From the NCBI GenBank assembly GCA_024641005.1, contig JAHEDX010000039.1, forward strand, positions 1 through 37,234: 37,234 bases of DNA, written 5' to 3'. The position numbers and the translations under genes are program-made. Positions 32,075-37,234 of the stretch are shown one piece after another (position 1 is the first letter of the stretch; every line of letters begins with the position of its first letter). Below the pieces are notes generated by a model that was not told the DNA's origin, made no database searches, and saw only the letters and a program-made list of their open reading frames with translations. Origin of the DNA: Acidimicrobiaceae bacterium (lineage in GTDB: Bacteria > Actinomycetota > Acidimicrobiia > Acidimicrobiales > Ilumatobacteraceae).

Positions 32075-33385
32075 ATGCCGGCAACCGAGCTCGACCAGAT
32101 CGTCAACCTCTGTAAGCGTCGCGGATTCGTGTATCCATCCGCCGAGATCTACGGCGGTTTCCGGTCCACGTACGACTACGGCCCGCTGGGTTCGTTGCTG
32201 CTGCGCAACGTGAAGGACGCCTGGGTGCGGGCGATGGTGCAACAGCGTGACGATGTCGTGCTGATCGATGCCGCCATCCTCGGGCCGCCCCAGGTCTGGG
32301 AGGCGTCTGGCCATCTCGCCAACTTCACCGACCCACTGGTCGATTGCACCAACTGCAAGAACCGGTTCCGTGAAGACAAGCTCGAAGACCCCGATACCTG
32401 CCCGAGTTGCGGCAAGACCGGCTCGTTCACCGAAGCACGCCAGTTCAACCTGATGTTCAAGACACAGGCGGGGCCGATCGCCGATTCCGGCGCAGATGCC
32501 TATCTGCGACCCGAGACGGCACAGGGCATGTTCACGAACTTCGGTCAGGTGCTCCAGACGAGCCGGAAGAAGCCACCGTTCGGCATCGCCCAGGTCGGCA
32601 AGAGCTTCCGGAACGAGATCACCCCTCAGAACTGGATCTTCCGGACTCGTGAGTTCGAGCAGATGGAGATGGAATTCTTCGTCCCGCCCGTCGACGGGCC
32701 CCAGTGGTACGAGTACTGGTGCGCAGAGCGACTCGATTGGTACATCCGCCACGGGATCCCCGCCAACATGCTGCGCGTCCGGGCCCACGGTGACGACGAG
32801 CTGTCGCATTACTCGACCGGCACGTCCGACGTCGAGTTCCTGTTCCCGTGGGGATGGGACGAACTCGAAGGCATCGCACAACGCACCGATTACGACCTCA
32901 AGCAGCACGCGCAACATTCGGGCGAGCGTCTCGACTACTTCGACCAGCAGAACAACGAGCGGTACGTGCCGTACGTGATCGAGCCGGCCGCCGGTGCCAC
33001 CCGCACGATGGCGGCATTCCTGCTTGCGGCGTATGACGAGGAGACGGTCAACGACGACACGAGAACGGTGCTGCGGCTGCACCCGCGTCTCGCGCCATAC
33101 AAGCTTGCAGTCTTACCACTGTCGAAGAAGGACACGCTGACGCCTCTCGCTCACGAAGTGCGTGCACTGCTGAGTGATCGTTACATGGTCGACTACGACG
33201 AGACTCAGGCGATCGGGCGCCGCTACCGCCGCCAGGACGAGATCGGTACGCCGTTGTGTGTCACCGTCGATTTCGACTCGCTCGACGACCAGGCGGTCAC
33301 GATTCGCGACCGCGACACCATGGACCAGGTGCGCGTGCCCATCGCCGAACTGCTCTCCGTCGTAGCCGAGCGGCTCGGCTTCTGA
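32075..33385 (+). CDS. glyS: Glycyl-tRNA synthetase, homodimeric class II type
   Basis: A 436-aa enzyme charging tRNA-Gly. It begins DQIVNLCKRRGFVYPSAEIYGG and YDYGPLGSLLLRNV, has a zinc-type pair CTNC ... CPSC inserted in the catalytic domain, AYLRPETAQGMFTNF, motif 2 GKSFRNEITPQNWIFRTREFEQME, the motif 3 region IEPAAGATRTMAAFLLAAY, and a C-terminal anticodon-binding domain (LAPYKLAVLPLSKK). This is the single-chain alpha2 form usual in Actinobacteria. The stop is only 16 bp before trpC, but trpC has its own promoter there. Confidence 0.96.
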   Translation: MPATELDQIVNLCKRRGFVYPSAEIYGGFRSTYDYGPLGSLLLRNVKDAWVRAMVQQRDDVVLIDAAILGPPQVWEASGHLANFTDPLVDCTNCKNRFREDKLEDPDTCPSCGKTGSFTEARQFNLMFKTQAGPIADSGADAYLRPETAQGMFTNFGQVLQTSRKKPPFGIAQVGKSFRNEITPQNWIFRTREFEQMEMEFFVPPVDGPQWYEYWCAERLDWYIRHGIPANMLRVRAHGDDELSHYSTGTSDVEFLFPWGWDELEGIAQRTDYDLKQHAQHSGERLDYFDQQNNERYVPYVIEPAAGATRTMAAFLLAAYDEETVNDDTRTVLRLHPRLAPYKLAVLPLSKKDTLTPLAHEVRALLSDRYMVDYDETQAIGRRYRRQDEIGTPLCVTVDFDSLDDQAVTIRDRDTMDQVRVPIAELLSVVAERLGF

Positions 33386-33387
33386 GA

Positions 33388-33393
33388 TAACTT
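33388..33393 (+). promoter_or_regulatory. -10 box of trpC
   Basis: TAACTT begins 3 bp after the glyS stop and lies 8 nt before GTG 33402. Confidence 0.55.
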
Positions 33394-33401
33394 CGCGCTC
33401 C

Positions 33402-34175
33402 GTGACCACCTACCTCGACCGGATTCTCGAGCGTCACCGCGAGCTGGCCGCAGCAGACGGCCGGTCGCTCGAGCGGCTGATCGCCGAGGCCCGGGGTTGT
33501 CCTCCTACTCGGGGCTTCCGAGCAGCGTTGACGGGTCGTGAACGCTTGGCCGTGATCAGCGAGATCAAGCGACGGTCGCCGTCCAAGGGGGCGCTCAACG
33601 CCGATCTCGATCCCAGCGTGCTGGCCGGGCAGTACGAGGCCGGTGGCGCGTCCTGCGTGTCGGTGCTGACCGATGAGGAGTTCTTCGGCGGTTCGGTATC
33701 CGACCTGCAAGCAGCGAGGGCGGCGTGTTCGCTGCCGGTGCTCCGAAAGGACTTCACCGTGTCGTTCCATGATGTGGTCGATGCCAGGATGATGGGCGCC
33801 GACTGCGTACTGCTGATCGCGGCTGCGCTCGGCACCGGCGAGCTGAACGAACTGCATGTCCTCGCCACCGAACTCGGCCTCGACGTTCTCGTCGAGATAC
33901 ACGACGAGGTCGAGCTCGAGAGAGCGCTCGAGGCGGGCGCGGCGATGATCGGCGTCAACCAACGCGACCTCGTCACGTTCGAGGTCGATCACGATCGTGC
34001 AGTGCGCGTCGGCCGATCGATTCCTGACGGCATCGTGAAGGTCGCCGAATCCGGCGTGCGGGGTCGATCCGACGCCAGCGCGTTGCACGAGGCAGGGTTC
34101 CATGCCGTTCTCGTCGGGGAGACGCTCGTGACGTCGGGTGATCCGATGCGAGCGGTCTCGAGGCTGATCGGCTGA
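33402..34175 (+). CDS. trpC: Indole-3-glycerol-phosphate synthase
   Basis: This 257-aa TIM-barrel enzyme forms indole-3-glycerol phosphate from CdRP, the fourth step from chorismate to tryptophan. It shows the N-terminal LDRILERHRELA helix, VISEIKRRSPSKGAL (catalytic Lys), SVLTDEEFFGGS, VLRKDF (Lys), LVEIHDEVELERAL, IGVNQRDL and ESGVRGRSDA. GTG 33402 is the natural start. trpF follows after about 210 bp, not in overlap, so the trp genes here form at least two transcription units. Confidence 0.95.
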   Translation: MTTYLDRILERHRELAAADGRSLERLIAEARGCPPTRGFRAALTGRERLAVISEIKRRSPSKGALNADLDPSVLAGQYEAGGASCVSVLTDEEFFGGSVSDLQAARAACSLPVLRKDFTVSFHDVVDARMMGADCVLLIAAALGTGELNELHVLATELGLDVLVEIHDEVELERALEAGAAMIGVNQRDLVTFEVDHDRAVRVGRSIPDGIVKVAESGVRGRSDASALHEAGFHAVLVGETLVTSGDPMRAVSRLIG

Positions 34176-34185
34176 GCGTGGCGTC

Positions 34186-34203
34186 GAGCCGGACGATCGG
34201 CTC
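34186..34203 (+). terminator. Weak hairpin after trpC
   Basis: GAGCCG and CGGCTC form a 6-bp stem around a 6-nt loop 11 bp after the trpC stop. No T-run follows. It could help end the transcript. Confidence 0.3.
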
Positions 34204-34212
34204 TCCGGCCGC

Positions 34213-34239
34213 TCGTGTGGGTTCTCGTGTGGGTTCTCG
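34213..34239. repeat. Short direct repeat
   Basis: TCGTGTGGGTTC occurs twice in immediate succession, followed by TCG, between trpC and trpF. No function is apparent. Confidence 0.6.
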
Positions 34240-34316
34240 TCAACCTCGCCGGCCACGACGCTGGCTGGGGAGGCGACCCCTCGAAATCGTTCCGGACAGC
34301 GTTCGGCCAGCTCGGC

Positions 34317-34322
34317 TAGGAT
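34317..34322 (+). promoter_or_regulatory. -10 box before the trpF upstream ORF
   Basis: TAGGAT is 7 nt before GTG 34330, not before the trpF ATG at 34389. It predicts a transcript that starts with the short ORF. Confidence 0.5.
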
Positions 34323-34329
34323 CGATCAC

Positions 34330-34398
34330 GTGACCAGGGATTTCGCGGCATCCGGCCGTTTCGCCCCATCGACCGGGATGGCTTTCGGATGTTCGTGA
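34330..34398 (+). CDS. Putative 22-codon leader ORF overlapping trpF
   Basis: GTG 34330 opens a 22-codon frame (MTRDFAASGRFAPSTGMAFGCS) that ends at TGA 34396-34398, overlapping the first codons of trpF (ATG 34389) in another frame. Its -10 box and spacing match those of genuine leaderless starts in this window. It contains no Trp codon, so it is not a classic attenuator peptide. A plausible role is to bring ribosomes to trpF, which has only a weak Shine-Dalgarno sequence. The peptide is not recognised. Confidence 0.4.
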   Translation: MTRDFAASGRFAPSTGMAFGCS

Positions 34399-35042
34399 AG
34401 ATCTGCGGTATCACCAATGAAGACGATGCCTTGTTCGCCGTCGCCATGGGTGCCGACGCGGTCGGGTTCGTGTTCGCTCCGTCGACTCGCCAGGTGGCTC
34501 CGCAACTGGTGTACGACATCACGCGGCGGCTGCCACCGGAGGTGTTGACCGTTGGTGTGTTCCGCGACGAGCACCCGTCACGTGTCATCGAGATCGCCAA
34601 CCGATCCGGTGTGCGGGCTGTTCAGCTGCACGGCAGGGAGACGCCCGAGCAGACGATCGAGATCGCTCACAACGTCCGGTATGTCATCAAAGCCTTCGCT
34701 TCGAACTCGCCCCACCTGCAGCGTGCCGATCAGTACGGAACCGACCTCGTGTTGGTCGATGCCCCGAGCCCGGGTTCCGGCAAGGTGTTCGACTGGGACC
34801 TTGCCGGCGAAGTGCCCGGCGGCCTGCGCCTGATCCTGGCGGGTGGACTCGACCCCGACAACGTCGCCGATGCCATCGAGGTCGTAGAACCGTGGGGCGT
34901 CGACGTCTCGTCGGGAGTCGAGGCCGCTCCGGGGCTCAAGGACCCCACCAAGGTACGAAGATTCATCGCCAACGCACGCGCTGCGGCTCCCACCCCCTAT
35001 CTCGGTCCGGACGAGCTGCCGTACGACTGGGCCGACGAATGA
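34389..35042 (+). CDS. trpF: Phosphoribosylanthranilate isomerase
   Basis: A 217-aa TIM-barrel enzyme converting phosphoribosyl anthranilate to CdRP. It starts MFVKICGIT with the catalytic Cys, has AVGFVFAPSTRQV, VGVFRD, VQLHGRE, the catalytic Asp in LVDAPSPGSGKVFDW (family usually GGTGxxFDW), LILAGGLDPDNV, GVDVSSGVE and a C-terminal DPTKVRRFI helix. The last about 25 residues extend past the usual end. The gene follows the predicted leader ORF and precedes trpB by 21 bp. Confidence 0.94.
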   Translation: MFVKICGITNEDDALFAVAMGADAVGFVFAPSTRQVAPQLVYDITRRLPPEVLTVGVFRDEHPSRVIEIANRSGVRAVQLHGRETPEQTIEIAHNVRYVIKAFASNSPHLQRADQYGTDLVLVDAPSPGSGKVFDWDLAGEVPGGLRLILAGGLDPDNVADAIEVVEPWGVDVSSGVEAAPGLKDPTKVRRFIANARAAAPTPYLGPDELPYDWADE

Positions 35043-35063
35043 ACGGATGACACCGAGAACACC

Positions 35064-36257
35064 ATGACCGATATCGCGAGACCCCCCACGTTCGATCCCG
35101 ACTCGCTGATGACCGAGCCCTCAGATGCCGGCCGCTTCGGCGAGTTCGGCGGCCGGTTCGTCCCCGAGACGCTGGTGCCTGCGTGTCAGGAACTCGAGGC
35201 CGGGTTCCGCATCGCATGGGCCGACCCCGAGTTCCGAACCGAACTCGACACGATCCTGCGCGACTATGCAGGGCGTCCGTCCATGCTCACCGAGTGCTTC
35301 CGGCTCGGTGAGCAACTGGGCGTGCGGGTGTTGCTCAAGCGCGAGGACCTCAACCACACCGGCTCACACAAGATCAACAATGTGCTCGGGCAGGCGTTGC
35401 TCGCCAAACGGATGGGCAAGACCCGGCTCGTCGCCGAGACCGGGGCCGGTCAACACGGCGTGGCAACGGCCACGGCAGCCGCCCTGATGGGTCTCGAGTG
35501 CAAGGTGTACATGGGCGCGGTCGACGTCGACCGGCAAGCCCTCAACGTCTTCCGGATGCAGTTGCTCGGCGCTGATGTCGAGGCGGTGCACAGTGGGTCG
35601 AAAACGCTCAAGGACGCGGTCAACGAGGCGATGCGCGATTGGGTCGCGACCGTGGGCAACACGCATTACTGCCTCGGCTCGGTCATGGGCCCGCACCCGT
35701 ACCCGTGGATGGTGCGCCAGTTCCATCGCGTCATCGGGGACGAAGCCCGCGAACAATGCCGCCGGCTGACCGGGGGTGACCCGGACGTCGTCGTGGCTTG
35801 TGTCGGCGGAGGCTCGAATGCGATCGGTATCTTCTCCGGCTTCGTCGACACGCCAACGCGGTTGGTGGGGGTCGAACCCGCAGGTGGTGCAGCGGTCCGG
35901 AGGGGCGTTCCCGGTGTCGTGCACGGCATGCGGAGCTACCTGATGCAAGACGAGTACGGCCAGGTCGAAGAAGCCGTGTCGATCTCGGCCGGGCTCGACT
36001 ACCCGGGCGTCGGGCCCGAGCACTCGTATCTGTCTTCGATCGGGCGTGCCGAGTATCCGAACGTCACCGACGACGAGGTGGTCGAGGCATTCCAGCTCCT
36101 GTCCCGCACCGAGGGCATCATCCCGGCACTCGAATCGGCCCATGCGATCGCCTGGCTGTCGAGGGAGGCATCGACGCTGCAGGGGCAGACAGTGATCGTG
36201 AACCTGTCGGGCCGCGGCGACAAGGACGTCGCTCAGATGATGGACATCCTCCGATGA
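35064..36257 (+). CDS. trpB: Tryptophan synthase beta chain
   Basis: A 397-aa PLP enzyme making tryptophan from indole and serine. Key stretches are [30 protein letters not shown] with the PLP lysine, [14 protein letters not shown], the [12 protein letters not shown] region, [12 protein letters not shown] (phosphate binding), [19 protein letters not shown] and NLSGRGDKD at the C-terminus. It is the classical TrpB1 type that pairs with TrpA. The stop overlaps the trpA start (ATGA). Confidence 0.97.
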   Translation: MTDIARPPTFDPDSLMTEPSDAGRFGEFGGRFVPETLVPACQELEAGFRIAWADPEFRTELDTILRDYAGRPSMLTECFRLGEQLGVRVLLKREDLNHTGSHKINNVLGQALLAKRMGKTRLVAETGAGQHGVATATAAALMGLECKVYMGAVDVDRQALNVFRMQLLGADVEAVHSGSKTLKDAVNEAMRDWVATVGNTHYCLGSVMGPHPYPWMVRQFHRVIGDEAREQCRRLTGGDPDVVVACVGGGSNAIGIFSGFVDTPTRLVGVEPAGGAAVRRGVPGVVHGMRSYLMQDEYGQVEEAVSISAGLDYPGVGPEHSYLSSIGRAEYPNVTDDEVVEAFQLLSRTEGIIPALESAHAIAWLSREASTLQGQTVIVNLSGRGDKDVAQMMDILR

Positions 36258-37048
36258 GTCCGCAATCTCACGGTCTGCCGCCCGGTCGGCTCGAATCCGA
36301 GTTCCGCGCCAAGCGAGCTGCAGGCCGGAAACTGTTGGTTCCCTACATCACCGGTGGATATCCGGGGTGGATGGACGCGATCCGTGCCGCTGCAGCGAAC
36401 GGAGCCGACGCAGTCGAGATCGGTGTGCCGTTCTCTGATCCGGTGATGGACGGTCCCGTGATCCAGCAGGCCTCGCAGGCGTCGCTCGAACTGGGGTCCA
36501 CCCCGGCTTCGATCCTCGACGAGGTGCCGAACCTCGACGTTCGGATCCCACTCTTGGTGATGACCTACTACAACATCGTCCATCACGAGGGGCACCGCCG
36601 GTTCGCACATCGGTTGGTCGAGGCCGGCGTCTCGGGTTGCATCCTTCCCGACCTGCCGCTCGAGGAATCCGAGCCGTGGTGCCGGGCGGCCGACCAGGAA
36701 GGCATCGAAACCGTGATGCTCGCCGCGCCCACGGCACCTGACGAGCGACTCCCGCGCGTGGCCGCACGGGCTCGTGGGTTCTTGTACTCGGTCGGCCTGC
36801 TCGGGGTGACAGGGGAACGCGACGCGTTGGCGACGACGGCGACCGCCCTGGCGGTCCGGCTGAAGGCGATCACCGACGTGCCGGTCCTCGTCGGCGTGGG
36901 TGTGTCGAATGCTGCTCAGGCGTACGAGGCGACGCGAGTCGCCGACGGGGTGATCCAGGGCGCGTCCGTTGTTCGCAGGTTGATGGAGCACGGCCCCGAC
37001 GCAGTCGGCGCCTATGTCGCCGAAGTTCGTTCGGCGATCGACGCCTGA
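36254..37048 (+). CDS. trpA: Tryptophan synthase alpha chain
   Basis: A 264-aa TIM-barrel subunit cleaving indole-3-glycerol phosphate and channelling indole to TrpB. It has [13 protein letters not shown], the catalytic Glu and Asp in [66 protein letters not shown] and [11 protein letters not shown]. The 4-nt overlap with trpB supports equimolar synthesis of the complex. A strong hairpin follows 16 bp after the stop. Confidence 0.97.
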   Translation: MSPQSHGLPPGRLESEFRAKRAAGRKLLVPYITGGYPGWMDAIRAAAANGADAVEIGVPFSDPVMDGPVIQQASQASLELGSTPASILDEVPNLDVRIPLLVMTYYNIVHHEGHRRFAHRLVEAGVSGCILPDLPLEESEPWCRAADQEGIETVMLAAPTAPDERLPRVAARARGFLYSVGLLGVTGERDALATTATALAVRLKAITDVPVLVGVGVSNAAQAYEATRVADGVIQGASVVRRLMEHGPDAVGAYVAEVRSAIDA

Positions 37049-37064
37049 CCGATCGCCCGACGCG

Positions 37065-37092
37065 GAGAAGGGCCCGTCTCCGGGCCCTTCTC
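37065..37092 (+). terminator. Intrinsic terminator after trpA
   Basis: GAGAAGGGCCCG and CGGGCCCTTCTC form a perfect 12-bp stem with loop TCTC, followed by GTTGGGTTT, a poor but T-containing tail. It is the strongest hairpin I found in the window. Confidence 0.85.
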
Positions 37093-37143
37093 GTTGGGTT
37101 TCCGCCACTGCGCACCGTTGTCGTCGCCCGGGTGCACCCGATC

Positions 37144-37149
37144 TACAGT
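37144..37149 (+). promoter_or_regulatory. -10 box of the gene entering the right edge
   Basis: TACAGT stands 7 nt before ATG 37157. Confidence 0.5.
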
Positions 37150-37156
37150 CGGTTCG

Positions 37157-37234
37157 ATGTCCTCCTCGAACTGTGAACTGTGCGAAGCCACAAGGATGAC
37201 GCAGTGGTGGTTTGAAGATGAGGTCTGTTGGGTG
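37157..37234 (+). CDS. 5' part of a small cysteine/Trp-rich protein gene, cut by the window edge
   Basis: Twenty-six codons are open to the end of the window. The peptide starts MSSSNCELCEATRMTQWWF and continues EDEVCWV, with C-x2-C near the N-terminus. The opening resembles small zinc-binding, HIT-like actinobacterial proteins, but the fragment is too short for assignment. The -10 spacing matches other leaderless starts here. Confidence 0.5.
   Translation, partial: MSSSNCELCEATRMTQWWFEDEVCWV

Noticed and set aside
31611-32213. Plus-strand frames reading through the 20-bp repeat (RTSGARSERPVPGQ-like peptide)
   Set aside because: The repeat is open in all phases because it lacks stop codons. 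The frame overlaps both flanking genes, and the region holds two divergent promoters.
31940-33082. Long open frame on the minus strand opposite glyS
   Set aside because: It mirrors glyS codons, as expected in high-GC DNA, has no recognisable domain and would run into the repeat array.
33297-34256. Minus-strand frame opposite trpC
   Set aside because: It is antisense of conserved trpC sequence with no start signals or domain.
34330-34398. Classic trp attenuator peptide before trpF
   Set aside because: The small ORF has no Trp codon and no alternative hairpin/terminator pair was seen.

Overview
The window is high-GC, densely coded actinobacterial DNA. The gene families (paired MtrAB-type two-component systems, a PimB'-like mannosyltransferase, an Rv1284-like carbonic anhydrase, an Rv0130-like hydratase, an F420-type luciferase-like oxidoreductase) and the very common leaderless starts point to Actinomycetota, most likely class Acidimicrobiia (Ilumatobacter-like). 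The class assignment is inference. Nearly all genes are chromosomal housekeeping genes. I see no insertion sequence, prophage or CRISPR array.

Layout. 1-3010: tRNA-Pro, a secreted or anchored beta-propeller protein, a saccharopine-dehydrogenase-like enoyl reductase and a small cysteine-cluster protein. 3072-7148: a tightly packed run (queG, pimB'-like, a small membrane protein, an SRPBCC protein, ROK glucokinase). 7133-12562: pyrophosphatase, AlaC-like aminotransferase, ACT protein, glycerol kinase with a small membrane protein, and phosphofructokinase. 12581-15349: response regulator, histidine kinase and GerMN lipoprotein. 15396-20755: inositol phosphatase, a DPM1-like glycosyltransferase, serine hydrolase, F420-type oxidoreductase, carbonic anhydrase and MaoC hydratase. 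20802-23247: acyl-CoA synthetase overlapping era. 23255-26368: a second, paralogous GerMN lipoprotein/kinase/regulator set with the regulator gene inverted. 26408-31801: enoyl-CoA hydratase, DinG-type helicase, uppS, a degenerate uppS paralogue, recO and a PPOX-fold protein. 31852-31980: a 20-bp tandem repeat. 32075-37048: glyS, then trpC, trpF, trpB and trpA, a terminator, and the start of another gene.

Most striking is the divergent pair at 29187-30561. The cis-prenyltransferase UppS (minus strand) keeps the catalytic motifs but ends before the C-terminal RxG motif and has Lys where the family has a metal-binding Glu. The neighbouring plus-strand gene, coupled to recO, encodes a UppS-like protein without the catalytic Asp or substrate motifs, but with exactly that Glu and an intact C-terminal RFGG. 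This is the division of labour of the eukaryotic DHDDS/NgBR (Nus1) and archaeal two-subunit cis-prenyltransferases, and suggests a bacterial heteromeric undecaprenyl (or related) diphosphate synthase.

A second general feature is a TAnnnT -10 box placed 6-9 nt before many start codons, predicting leaderless mRNAs. It helps choose starts, exposes a 22-codon ORF overlapping trpF, and hints at an ATC start for the beta-propeller gene. Many genes are joined by 4-8 nt start/stop overlaps, so translational coupling is common. Envelope biogenesis is a recurring theme: UppS pair, PimB'-like and DPM1-like transferases, inositol phosphatase, and two MtrAB/LpqB-like modules.
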